Source of the DNA: WVWW01 sp041568335
GTDB lineage: Bacteria > Acidobacteriota > Polarisedimenticolia > Polarisedimenticolales > Polarisedimenticolaceae
Direction of reading: 5' to 3'
Assembly (NCBI GenBank): GCA_041568335.1
Contig: JBFFZZ010000071.1
Span: forward strand, 1 to 11,810
Length of the DNA stretch: 11,810 bases
The position numbers and the translations under genes were made by a program. A model generated the notes under the pieces. The model saw only the letters and a list, made by a program, of their open reading frames with translations, had not been told where the DNA came from and searched no databases. Position 1 is the stretch's first letter; every line of letters begins with the position of its first letter. Below, piece by piece: positions 1 through 7,210 of the stretch.

Positions 1-1880
1 CGGGTGTAGAGGTCACCGATGCCCGCAATCCAGGGATTGGAAGGTTCGAAGACAATCACGTCATACCGGTTTTCGGTCAGCATCAGGTGCAAGCGACCGT
101 CACCGACGATCAGTCGGACACGCGGATCGTTCATCACGTCGTGATTGACGTCGGCGAAAAACTCGGCCACCTGCCGGGCCTCGACGGAGATCTCGACGGT
201 GTCGACCCGGTCGAGCCCGTGAACCACCGCCGAACCGACGGTCACGCCGGTGGCGAGCCCGAGGACCAGCGCGGTCCGCGGATCCCGGTGGAGCAGCAGG
301 GGGATATGGGCCAGCAGCTGCTGTGTCGCCATGTCGGACGCCGAGGAGGCGTCCGGTTTTCCGTTGATCCACAACGTGCGTTCTCCGTCGGGCGTCTCCT
401 TGACCGTCAACGAAGATTCGCGGCCGTCCCGGTGGAACACGACGCGATAACCCCGCTCGAGATCGCGCAGGGCTGCGGCCGACGTCGCGACGTCCGGCGG
501 TTGCCGTCGAGCCTGGACAAAGGGTCCGAGCGAAATCCGCGCGGGGTTCCAGACGGGAAGCAGGAGCGCCGCGACGAGCCAGAGCACACCGAAGACCACA
601 CCGGCCCTCCTGGCGGCGGGTCGAAACAAGGCCAGGACACCCACGGCCACGACGGCGTTGAGCGAGGCCGCGACGATCAGCGTGTTGCGAAGTCCCAACG
701 AAGGCATGAGAACCAGGCCGGCCACCCAGACGCCGAGCACCGCTCCGATGTTCCCGACAGCCTGAACGCGCGCCGCCGGGCGGCCCGGCCGATCCCGTCC
801 CAGCACGATCCGGCAAACCAGCGGGTAGGCCAGCCCCATCATCAACGCCGGAGCGAGGAACATCGCTACGATCAGGGTGGCCGCGACCTCGACACCCGCC
901 GCGTCGCTGGCCGCGACCTCTGCGAACCGGCGGGTCACGGCGATCGGGAGCGAGGGAATCGAGAGAACCAGAACGAGCCCCGCCGACGCGACGAGCGCCT
1001 GCGAAACCGCGAGCGCACGACGTGATCCGATCTCCGTCCGCATGAAGCGACCGGCAAGCCAACCCCCGGCGGCGATCCCCGCAACGATCACCGCGAGCAG
1101 CAGACTGAACGCGTAAACGGTCGACCCGAGCAGCAGGGTCGCCACACGAGCCCAGGCGATCTCGTGCGCGAACAGGGACGCGGCTGCGAGGAAGTAGAGC
1201 CCCAGCACCCGGCGGTTGCCGGTTCTCTCCGCGGTCGCCGGTGGGTCCGATCGAGAGTCCGTGGCGTGTCGACGGGCGAGCAGCAGCGCGCCGAGACCCG
1301 CGAGAAGATTCAACCCTGCCGCGACACGGATCGTCGTGGTCAGCCCGACGACGGGAAGCAAGCCGAACCCGGCGACGAGCGCCCCGCCCGCGGCGCCGAA
1401 CGCGTTGACGCCGTAGAGCGCGGCGACCCAGCGTCCCCGGCGTCCCGAATCGGACGTTTCGATCGCGGCCAGCAACGGCAACGAAGCCCCCATCGCGATC
1501 GCCGGTGGTGCGAGCAGGATCACGGAGATCAGGAATCGGCCGATCGAGAACCCGGCTCCCGGAGCCGTCCCGTAGAGCGCACGCAACAACGGCCAGCTCG
1601 CATCGACCAGGGTCGGCAGCAGCAGCGTCCAGCCGGCGATCACCCACTCGACCCAGACAAACGCCACGATCGGAGAGCGGACACGATGGATGTGACGCGC
1701 GACCAGGGCCGCGCCGATCGCCAGGCCGCCGAGAAACGCGGTCAGCACCGAAACGAGCGCGAGCGACGAGCCGCCGAGCACGTGCCGTAACACCCGGGTC
1801 CAGGCAATCTCGTGGATCAGACCCGCCGCGCCGGAGAGCAGGAAGAGGAGGAGGAGAAAGATGCGGAGGCGTTGAGGCAC
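1..1880 (-). CDS. Membrane-anchored spermidine-synthase-like protein (MFS-like membrane domain + SpeE-like domain), 3' end cut by window edge
   Basis: Reading down from a GTG at 1880 gives 626 codons with no stop before the edge; an in-frame TAG lies 12 bp upstream, and no better start is seen. Residues 1 to about 430 are very hydrophobic, with many predicted membrane helices. The signature HEIAW occurs twice, at 23-27 (after SGAAGLI) and 239-243, suggesting a duplicated half. Residues about 455 to the edge form a spermidine-synthase-like Rossmann domain: GLATG loop at 540-544, an acidic VEIS strand end soon after, VGDGR, then EPSNPWIAG at 612-620. In the family this is the fused membrane/polyamine aminopropyltransferase-like group. 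Canonical aminopropyltransferases have an Asp-rich catalytic loop where this protein has FEPSNPW, so polyamine synthesis is unproven; a methyltransferase-like role is possible. It starts 15 bp after the protease stop, so co-transcription is likely. No strong Shine-Dalgarno is visible. Confidence 0.85.
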   Translation of the reverse strand, partial: MPQRLRIFLLLLFLLSGAAGLIHEIAWTRVLRHVLGGSSLALVSVLTAFLGGLAIGAALVARHIHRVRSPIVAFVWVEWVIAGWTLLLPTLVDASWPLLRALYGTAPGAGFSIGRFLISVILLAPPAIAMGASLPLLAAIETSDSGRRGRWVAALYGVNAFGAAGGALVAGFGLLPVVGLTTTIRVAAGLNLLAGLGALLLARRHATDSRSDPPATAERTGNRRVLGLYFLAAASLFAHEIAWARVATLLLGSTVYAFSLLLAVIVAGIAAGGWLAGRFMRTEIGSRRALAVSQALVASAGLVLVLSIPSLPIAVTRRFAEVAASDAAGVEVAATLIVAMFLAPALMMGLAYPLVCRIVLGRDRPGRPAARVQAVGNIGAVLGVWVAGLVLMPSLGLRNTLIVAASLNAVVAVGVLALFRPAARRAGVVFGVLWLVAALLLPVWNPARISLGPFVQARRQPPDVATSAAALRDLERGYRVVFHRDGRESSLTVKETPDGERTLWINGKPDASSASDMATQQLLAHIPLLLHRDPRTALVLGLATGVTVGSAVVHGLDRVDTVEISVEARQVAEFFADVNHDVMNDPRVRLIVGDGRLHLMLTENRYDVIVFEPSNPWIAGIGDLYT

Positions 1881-1895
1881 GCCGCTACTCTAAGC

Positions 1896-4800
1896 CTACG
1901 GACAGCTACCCGTCACGTCCTTGGTGGCGTTGCCGCACTGGTTGGACGCCGTGGCCCCGTTGCGCTGCGAGAAGGCGTTGACCAGACCCCAGCTGCTTTC
2001 CGTGCCGGCTCCGTCCGTGCCGACGAGAAGGAAGTACAGATCGCCGGCCGGGACGCCGTTCCAGGTGTAGCCGCCGGAGGTCCCCATCGAGCACTCGCTG
2101 CCGAGCAGCGCGTAGCTTGCGACGTCGGCGAGATCCCCGTACAAGAGGTTGTAGTCGGTCGTCGGACAGCTCGCCGCATCCCAGCTCAGGTCGAGGGTCG
2201 TCGCGTCGCCCGCCAGGCGGTCGGCCGCCAGGCTGCCGGCACCGACCGGCAGCGGGCCCGGTGTCGCGGTGGTGCAGACGGCCATCACGTCGGTGATCAC
2301 CGTCACCTCGTCAAACGAGAAGTACTGTTGCGCGGATGCGTTGACCGCCCCCTGGTAGTCGAAACGCACCATGAAGCCGGGGTTGTTCGCCGCGTGTGTG
2401 GTGACGTCCCAGGACATCTGCTGGTTGACGTCGGCCGCCGCGCTGCTCCACAGGTTGATCCACTGCGTGCCGTCCCAAACGTCGATCGCCCCGGTCTCCT
2501 CCCCGTTGACGGCGTCGTAATTGAACCGAACGTTGATCTGAAGCGTCACGGATTGCAGTCCCGCGATGACCAGATCGATCGGCGGGGACGTCGCGGTGGC
2601 CGACGTCTGGGGGAACAGGTCGGTGCAGTCGCCGGTCCCACCGGCGGACGGTCCGCGGTTGTCCGCGATGAGGTAGTTCCCCGAGCTCTGGACGGGGATC
2701 GAAGCGCCGGCGCTCGCGATGTCCCACGCACCGCAGTTGTGCCCTCCCGGTCCCGTCGTGATGGTCCAATCGTTGATCGTCAAAGGATCGGTGAAGTCTT
2801 CCAGGTAGTACGTTTGCTGTCCGTTGTTGGCGCCCGTGGGCGTGATCGCGATGTCGAGCGTGTTGCCGTCGAACTGGCCCGTGGACAGATCGAACGCCTG
2901 GACGTTGTAGTAGTAGGTCTGGTTGCTGACGAGGCCCGCGGTGTCGGTGTAGCCCGTACCGGTGACCCCGCTGGCGATCAGGTTCTGGGCGATCTGGGCG
3001 ACCGGCGCGACCGTATCGCGGTAGATCGCATACTCGATCGGGCCGGGACAGACCGTCGTCGCCGCGTTCCAATCGAGGTTGACCGTGCAGACGGGGTCCT
3101 CCGGGTTGGTCGCCGTCCCGATGCCGCCGAAGAAAGGCCGGTTGACCCGGGTCAGATCGGTATTGGTGAAATCGATCGCGACGTCGGGGCAGGTGTCGGC
3201 CTGAACGCGGACGTTGTAGGCGTGCGTCCCCAGCTCGTCGGGTGTGAACTGGCTTCCCGTTTCACCGGCGACAGGCGTGCCGTCCTCGAGCCACTGGTAC
3301 TGGAACGGGGCGACCCCACCGGTGAGGTTCGCGGTCAGCGTCGGACCGCCGTTTTCACAGACCGTCAACGGACCGTCGGGGGTCACGTCGACGATCGGGT
3401 TGTCCGAACAGTCGCTGGCGGTCGTGCACCCGGATGCGGGGACGGCCCCGGTTTGAGCCTGGTTTCCGTCCTCCGCGGCGTTGGCGGTGTCGACGGCACG
3501 CACCTTGTAGAAATAATGCGAGAGCGGCATGAGCTGATCGGAGTCCTGGTATCCGGTCGTCGGCACGCCCGACGCAACGAGGTTGCCGGGGCCCGGGTCG
3601 AATGCGGGCGTCGTCGAGCGGTAGAGGTTGTAGGCCACGGGGCCTCCGCATTCCGGAGTCGCGGCGTTCCACGAGACGTCGAGCGCGCAGATCAGGGAGA
3701 CCGGTGCGGTGACCGATACCACGCCGTCGAACATCGGCGGCAGCGTGCACTGCCCCGTGGCCGTCGCGCCGGCCTCGTTGGACGGGTCGGAGGTGCATTG
3801 CACACCGTCCGTCGCTTCGACGATGTAGTAGTACGGCGTACCGCCCGACACGTCGGTGTCGTTGTAAACGTAGGGCGCGCCACCCCCCACACCCATCGAG
3901 CTGTCGGGGACCGCGGCGACAAGCGCGTAGGGGCCGCCCTGGGTACGGGACCGCTTGACGTGGTAGGCGGTGACGCCGGCCAGGCTCGAATCGTCCCACG
4001 AGACGTCGATCCGGTTGTCGCCGTTGGCGAGGGCGTCGATGGTCAACGGGTCGGGCGGATTGTCGCAGCACGACATCAATGCCGACTCGACGAGCGGGTA
4101 GATCAGGTCCATCCGCACACCGCCGTTGGCGCACCCGCCGAAGTGGTGCAACGCGACGACCTTGTGCGTCACGCCGGACCACACGGGCGAGCCCGACGAG
4201 CCCGGTCGGGTGTCGCAGTAGTAGCCGATGTCGGTGTTGGTCCCGCGGCCGTTCGTCGGCGAGAGGTCGACCTGGCAGAGCCCCGTGGGGCTGTTGTCGT
4301 CCTCGATCGACAGCTTCATCGGGGTACCGGCGGGGTGGCCGCTGATATAGATCGGCTCACCGATCGGCGGACGCCGCTGTTCGAGCTCGACCGCTTCATA
4401 GGCCGCCGATTCGCCCAGCACCGTGAACAGCACGTAGTCCAGCGTGAAATCGTCCTGCTGGAACTGATCGCCGAGGTAGGCGACGCTGAACGACGGCGTG
4501 CCCGTCGCGCAACCCGGCCGCTTGTACTCGAAGCGCACCTCCGTCAGGTCGACCTCGGCCTGGTTCGTGACGCAGTGCTCGTTGCTCATGATCTGGTTCG
4601 GGCAGCCGACCTTGAAACCGGTGCAGTTCTCGATACCGTTGAAGAGCACCACGACCGTTCGCTGCGCGCGGTCGTACTCGGTCGGGTTGGACAGGGCGTA
4701 GCACTCGATATCCATCGCGTTGTCGGCACCGCAGATGGATTCCGGCTCGTTCGGGTCCGGGGGGAACAGCTCGACGATGCCGTACGCGTAGTAGTCGACA

Positions 4801-5195
4801 TCGAATCCGTACCCGCCGGCGGAGTGGCTCGATTGGAGCCGTAGCACGGCGGTGTCGCCGAGGATCGACGTGCCCCAGAAGTCCTCGCCCCTGTTCTTGT
4901 AACCGCGGCCGGTGAGCTCGTAGCTCTCGGTGCCTTCGAGGTTGCTGATGATCAGCCGATCGCGTGGGGCCAGCTCGAAGCGTTCGAAGTGCACCTTGAC
5001 GTAGGTCGCACCGGGGTGATGGATCTCGAAGACCTGTTCCGTTCCGCCGGCGTAGGGGTGCGCGGTGGAGATCGTGTGGGGCTGGATCTCGCCCACGCGG
5101 GTGCGCTTGATGTCGACCTGGGCATCGATCGGTGCGGTCCACAAAAAGCAGCCCGGGATGAGTGCGGCGATCAACGTCAGCGGGCGGATGGACAT
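1896..5195 (-). CDS. Secreted trypsin-like (S1 family) serine protease with FnIII-like and beta-sandwich C-terminal domains
   Basis: The 1099-residue product is predicted to be exported and to cleave proteins outside the cell. I chose the ATG at 5195, with a GGGGG stretch just upstream, over the in-frame ATG at 5252. It puts a signal peptide at the N-terminus (cleavage likely after PIDA, residue 25), and the earlier ATG has no ribosome site. Residues about 40-142 form a CUB- or P-domain-like beta region. The protease core spans about 175-375: catalytic His207 in SNEHC, Asp253 in FTLDYVLF and Ser334 in GSSGSP, with paired Cys residues, most like the lysyl/glutamyl endopeptidase branch. Downstream come FnIII-like modules (about 382-482, 487-585, 700-787), a PKD/Ig-like module (about 602-685), a MAM/jelly-roll-like domain (about 795-968) and a last FnIII-like module to the end. 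Substrate specificity cannot be read from this. It is divergent from the 5709 gene. Confidence 0.9.
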   Translation of the reverse strand: MSIRPLTLIAALIPGCFLWTAPIDAQVDIKRTRVGEIQPHTISTAHPYAGGTEQVFEIHHPGATYVKVHFERFELAPRDRLIISNLEGTESYELTGRGYKNRGEDFWGTSILGDTAVLRLQSSHSAGGYGFDVDYYAYGIVELFPPDPNEPESICGADNAMDIECYALSNPTEYDRAQRTVVVLFNGIENCTGFKVGCPNQIMSNEHCVTNQAEVDLTEVRFEYKRPGCATGTPSFSVAYLGDQFQQDDFTLDYVLFTVLGESAAYEAVELEQRRPPIGEPIYISGHPAGTPMKLSIEDDNSPTGLCQVDLSPTNGRGTNTDIGYYCDTRPGSSGSPVWSGVTHKVVALHHFGGCANGGVRMDLIYPLVESALMSCCDNPPDPLTIDALANGDNRIDVSWDDSSLAGVTAYHVKRSRTQGGPYALVAAVPDSSMGVGGGAPYVYNDTDVSGGTPYYYIVEATDGVQCTSDPSNEAGATATGQCTLPPMFDGVVSVTAPVSLICALDVSWNAATPECGGPVAYNLYRSTTPAFDPGPGNLVASGVPTTGYQDSDQLMPLSHYFYKVRAVDTANAAEDGNQAQTGAVPASGCTTASDCSDNPIVDVTPDGPLTVCENGGPTLTANLTGGVAPFQYQWLEDGTPVAGETGSQFTPDELGTHAYNVRVQADTCPDVAIDFTNTDLTRVNRPFFGGIGTATNPEDPVCTVNLDWNAATTVCPGPIEYAIYRDTVAPVAQIAQNLIASGVTGTGYTDTAGLVSNQTYYYNVQAFDLSTGQFDGNTLDIAITPTGANNGQQTYYLEDFTDPLTINDWTITTGPGGHNCGAWDIASAGASIPVQSSGNYLIADNRGPSAGGTGDCTDLFPQTSATATSPPIDLVIAGLQSVTLQINVRFNYDAVNGEETGAIDVWDGTQWINLWSSAAADVNQQMSWDVTTHAANNPGFMVRFDYQGAVNASAQQYFSFDEVTVITDVMAVCTTATPGPLPVGAGSLAADRLAGDATTLDLSWDAASCPTTDYNLLYGDLADVASYALLGSECSMGTSGGYTWNGVPAGDLYFLLVGTDGAGTESSWGLVNAFSQRNGATASNQCGNATKDVTGSCP

Positions 5196-5353
5196 GCAGC
5201 CCCCAGGGGCGTCCGGCCGGGGAAGCCGTGGCCGGGCGCGCGAGTCCCACATTATTTACTTATGTCGCGGGTCGGTCGCAATCGAAAGTCCCGCAAACGC
5301 CCGTACCGCCGCTGTATATGTGCCGGAGCCGTCGCCGACTCCGTCGCTCGTCG

Positions 5354-5436
5354 GCAAACCTCGATTCGCAACCCATCGCCCGTCACCACAGTCCCGTTAA
5401 GGGTGCGGGCGATGGGCTGCAGATTGAGAGGTTTGC
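5354..5436. repeat. 83-bp imperfect palindrome (long hairpin)
   Basis: The arms read GCAAACCTC (5354-5362) against GAGGTTTGC (5428-5436), 9 bp perfect. Inside these is a short unequal internal loop, then GCAACCCATCGCCCG (5368-5382) against CGGGCGATGGGCTGC (5406-5420), 15 bp with one mismatch. Next comes CACC (5384-5387) against GGTG (5402-5405), closing a 14-nt loop. Several arm differences are transitions that become G-U pairs in one or other RNA strand. There is no T-tract, so it is not a typical intrinsic terminator. It could be a leader RNA structure, a protein-binding palindrome or a small repeat element. Confidence 0.8.
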
Positions 5437-5447
5437 ACCCCCCGCTC

Positions 5448-5696
5448 GAACCGTAGCCGAAACCGGCTTTCAACCGTCCCACCCGGCGAACCGTTTTGCT
5501 GATCGCGCTTCCGCGCCGGGGTGCAACATCGCTTCCAAAGATCGCTGCGAATGCGCAGAACCGTGCCGGCGGCGGCGGCCGGCGAGCCGATGAAACGACC
5601 GCATACCGGCCAAATCTCGCGATTACAAGACGAGACGTGGCAGCGGGGTCGGACCGTTCGTATAGGAACGACAGACGCGTCGGACGACGCACGGTT
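5448..5696. repeat. Cluster of GAACCGT/AACCGT short repeats
   Basis: GAACCGT occurs at 5448-5454, 5488-5494 and 5558-5564, with a variant CAACCGT at 5471-5477. The inverted form ACGGTT lies at 5691-5696, just before the start of the 5709 gene. That is five hexamer copies in about 250 bp of non-coding DNA. The arrangement would suit a transcription-factor binding cluster serving one or both divergent genes, but no regulator is identified and no spacing rule is obvious. Confidence 0.5.
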
Positions 5697-5708
5697 AAGG
5701 CGCTACGG

Positions 5709-6293
5709 ATGACGAAAACGCGAATTCTCTCGGGTTGTACGATCGCGTTGCTTTGCAGCGGTGGGGTGTTCGGCGCCTATCTCGGGATCGATGTCCCGAA
5801 CCGACGGGACACGAGCTCGCTGGCGCTGGAGATCCCCGAGCCGGAACCGAGCTGGACGCAGTCGAAGGACGGCTTCTCGGCGATGCTGCTGCTTTCCGAC
5901 GAGCCGGAGGACGTGCTCCGGACGTGGGAGGATCCCGACTCCGCGGAGCCGGTCCGCATGGCCGAGACGATCGTGCGCGGAGTCCCGATCGTCGCCTTCG
6001 TCTTTTTTGCCGGATGCGCGGCGGATGATGACGGCCTTTGCAACGCCTCGGTCGACTTCACCATCTTGCGACCGGACGGGAGCGAGTACGATCGCTTCAC
6101 CGACCGCGACCTGTGGAAGCTCAAGCCCGCCCCGCCGGACGGCATGCTGCGCCTGTCGGCCGAGTACGTCGGTGTGGTCATCGAACCCCAGGACCCGCTG
6201 GGCGAATACGAGATCCGGGTCTCGGTCCACGACCTCAACACCGGCACCACGCTCGATCTTTCGCGCCCCTTCACGGCGATCGATACCGACTGA
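5709..6293 (+). CDS. Exported protein of unknown function, Ig-like beta fold
   Basis: The 194-residue product has an N-terminal hydrophobic segment (about residues 5-24), read as a signal peptide or anchor, so it probably acts in the periplasm or at the envelope. I chose the ATG at 5709 because AAGG lies 8 nt upstream and the signal peptide follows at once; the frame is open further upstream but that part is not protein-like. Residues about 88-190 look like one beta-sandwich domain: GVPIVAFVFFAGC, a likely disulfide between Cys103 and Cys111, RPDGSEY (121-127), WKLKPAPP (136-143), then IEPQDPLGEYEI. This pattern resembles small conserved hypothetical exported proteins found across Proteobacteria; I recall no assigned function. 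It ends in tandem stops TGA TAA. The next gene starts 121 bp later, so co-transcription is possible but unproven. Confidence 0.8.
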   Translation: MTKTRILSGCTIALLCSGGVFGAYLGIDVPNRRDTSSLALEIPEPEPSWTQSKDGFSAMLLLSDEPEDVLRTWEDPDSAEPVRMAETIVRGVPIVAFVFFAGCAADDDGLCNASVDFTILRPDGSEYDRFTDRDLWKLKPAPPDGMLRLSAEYVGVVIEPQDPLGEYEIRVSVHDLNTGTTLDLSRPFTAIDTD

Positions 6294-6402
6294 TAATCCA
6301 GTAAATAGAGGCTTTTTTCGGTTTCCTGGCCTCCCGCCTCCCCGGGACCCAAGTTTGGCCCCAGTGTGCACGGGGAATGGTCACCGGCCACAAACAACTC
6401 CT

Positions 6403-6410
6403 GAGGAGGA
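6403..6410 (+). promoter_or_regulatory. Strong Shine-Dalgarno site for the outer-membrane protein
   Basis: GAGGAGGA ends 4 nt before the ATG at 6415. It fixes this start within a reading frame that is open from far upstream, and suggests efficient translation. Confidence 0.85.
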
Positions 6411-6414
6411 ACCG

Positions 6415-6954
6415 ATGAAAAAGTTTGCTATCGCGGCCGCCGCGCTGCTCTTCCTGTCCCCGGCCGCCTGGGCCGGTGCGTACGTCGGAGCGAGCATCGG
6501 CCAGGCCGACACGGGCATTTCCGGCGGTGGCCTGAGCACCGACGGCGATGACACGGGTTGGAAGGTCATGGGCGGCTACACGTTCATGAAGTTCATGGGC
6601 GTCGAGGCCAGCTACCGCGATCTCGGTGGTCTCAGCGAAACCATCGGCACGACGTCGTTCACCACCGACGCGTCGTCGATGGAAGTGTTCGGCGTCGGCT
6701 TCCTGCCCGTGGGCGAGAAGTTCGACCTGTTCGCCAAGCTGGGTCTCGCGCGCGTCGAGCTGGATGCGACGATCAGCGACCCGCTGGTCTTCCCCGTTCC
6801 GCTGACCGTCTCGGCCAGCGACAACGAGCTCGCCTACGGCGCCGGTCTGAACTGGACCGTCGCTCCGAAGATCGCCGTGCGTCTCGAGTACGAGGCGTTC
6901 GACACCGCGGAGACCGTGAACATGCTCTCGGCGGGTGCGCTGTTCAAGTTTTAG
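6415..6954 (+). CDS. Small outer-membrane beta-barrel protein
   Basis: The 179-residue product is predicted to be a porin- or OmpA/OmpX-like 8-strand barrel in the outer membrane. Evidence: a classic signal peptide (MKKFAIAAAALLF... cleaved after AWA at residue 20); a mature N-terminus GAYVGASIGQ typical of first barrel strands; alternating polar/hydrophobic strands with aromatic girdles (GWKVMGGYTF, MGVEASYRDL, FDLFAKLGLARVEL, LAYGAGLNWTV, AVRLEYEAF); and a terminal LFKF whose final Phe fits the BAM recognition signal. Size matches small 8-strand barrels. There is no OmpA peptidoglycan-binding domain, so it should be a free barrel. A strong ribosome site precedes it and an intrinsic terminator follows 24 bp after the stop, consistent with an abundant product. 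Its ligand or role cannot be told from sequence. Confidence 0.9.
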   Translation: MKKFAIAAAALLFLSPAAWAGAYVGASIGQADTGISGGGLSTDGDDTGWKVMGGYTFMKFMGVEASYRDLGGLSETIGTTSFTTDASSMEVFGVGFLPVGEKFDLFAKLGLARVELDATISDPLVFPVPLTVSASDNELAYGAGLNWTVAPKIAVRLEYEAFDTAETVNMLSAGALFKF

Positions 6955-6978
6955 TCTCGTCGGGTTGATCAGCAGAAC

Positions 6979-7012
6979 GGCCGGTGGGCGCGAGCCCGCC
7001 GGCCTTTTTTTT
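6979..7012 (+). terminator. Rho-independent terminator of the outer-membrane protein gene
   Basis: GGCCGGTGGGC (6979-6989) pairs with GCCCGCCGGCC (6994-7004), 11 pairs with one G-U, around a GCGA tetraloop, followed by eight T residues (7005-7012). It has no T-tract on the minus side, so it should stop only plus-strand transcripts. Confidence 0.95.
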
Positions 7013-7030
7013 GTGCAGGATTCGCTCTAA

Positions 7031-7100
7031 GCAAGCGAGCGAATCGAGCTTGCGTGACCGAACCGGCCGGGTGTACCCGGCGTCGCGCGCAGCGCGACGC
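7031..7100. repeat. Three successive inverted repeats downstream of the tRNA
   Basis: First: GCAAGC (7031-7036) with GCTTGC (7048-7053). Second: the 14-bp palindrome CCGGGTGTACCCGG (7067-7080). Third: GCGTCGCG (7080-7087) with CGCGACGC (7093-7100), a perfect 8-bp stem with a 5-nt loop. The third directly abuts the tRNA 3' CCA at 7101. No T-run follows any of them in the minus direction. They may help 3' processing or factor-dependent termination of the tRNA transcript. Confidence 0.6.
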
Positions 7101-7177
7101 TGGTACGCCCGGCAGGATTCGAACCTGCGACTTCTTGCTCCGGAGGCAAGCGCTCTATCCAGCTGAGCTACGGGCGC
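7101..7177 (-). tRNA. tRNA-Arg (anticodon CCG)
   Basis: The minus strand gives a complete 77-nt cloverleaf with encoded CCA. The acceptor GCGCCCG pairs with CGGGCGT (G-U at the first pair), discriminator A. The D-arm is GCTC-AGCTGGATA-GAGC. The anticodon stem CTTGC/GCAAG encloses the loop CTCCGGA, placing CCG at positions 34-36, which reads codon CGG (Arg). The T-arm contains GGTTCGAATCC. It lies 33 bp downstream of the NFACT-R gene on the same strand, with no terminator between, so it could share that transcript or use a promoter inside that gene. Confidence 0.97.
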
Positions 7178-7210
7178 AGAGAGCGGACCGTCAAGATAGC
7201 ACGCAGGTCG

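Larger units (their letters stand above)
5196..5708. other. Divergent intergenic region, structured and repeat-rich
   Basis: This 513-bp stretch separates the start of the minus-strand protease from the start of the plus-strand exported protein, so it should hold both promoters and leaders. Open frames cross it on both strands, but none has a ribosome site plus protein-like composition. Visible structure: an 83-bp imperfect palindrome (5354-5436), repeats of GAACCGT/AACCGT (5448-5564, inverted copy 5691-5696), and small hairpins such as AGCCG-loop-CGGCT (5455-5468) and CGTTC-loop-GAACG (5655-5670). I could not assign a sigma-70 or sigma-54 promoter with confidence. Confidence 0.6.

Noticed and set aside
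100..1647. A 515-codon minus-strand frame and a 312-codon plus-strand frame (87-1025)
   Set aside because: Both are shadows of the membrane/SpeE-like gene. They are Arg/Gly-rich with no recognisable motifs, while the true frame has family signatures throughout.
1812..4844. A 1010-codon open frame on the plus strand
   Set aside because: It lies antisense to the protease. Its Arg/Val/Gly/Asp-rich composition is the usual artefact of GC-rich third positions. The minus-strand product has a signal peptide, catalytic triad and domains.
4945..5252. Alternative protease start at the ATG at 5252
   Set aside because: It would add 19 Arg/Pro-rich residues before the signal peptide and has no ribosome site. 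The ATG at 5195 begins the signal peptide directly.
5420..5505. Minus-strand sequence resembling pieces of a c-di-GMP-I (GEMM) riboswitch (GCAAAAC, then GGTGGGACG, then AAAGCC)
   Set aside because: The order is suggestive, but spacing is wrong (extra bases before AAAGCC) and the second conserved helix is not convincing. An Infernal search with the Rfam c-di-GMP-I model would settle it; a significant hit would reverse this rejection.
5252..5692. A 146-codon minus-strand frame in the intergenic region
   Set aside because: It runs through both arms of the palindrome, has no ribosome site, and its sequence is not protein-like.
6297..6414. Possible terminator or leader hairpins between the exported protein and the barrel gene (GAGGC with GCCTC; CCCC with GGGG)
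   Set aside because: Stems are only 4-5 bp with large loops, and the T-run lies inside the loop rather than after the stem.
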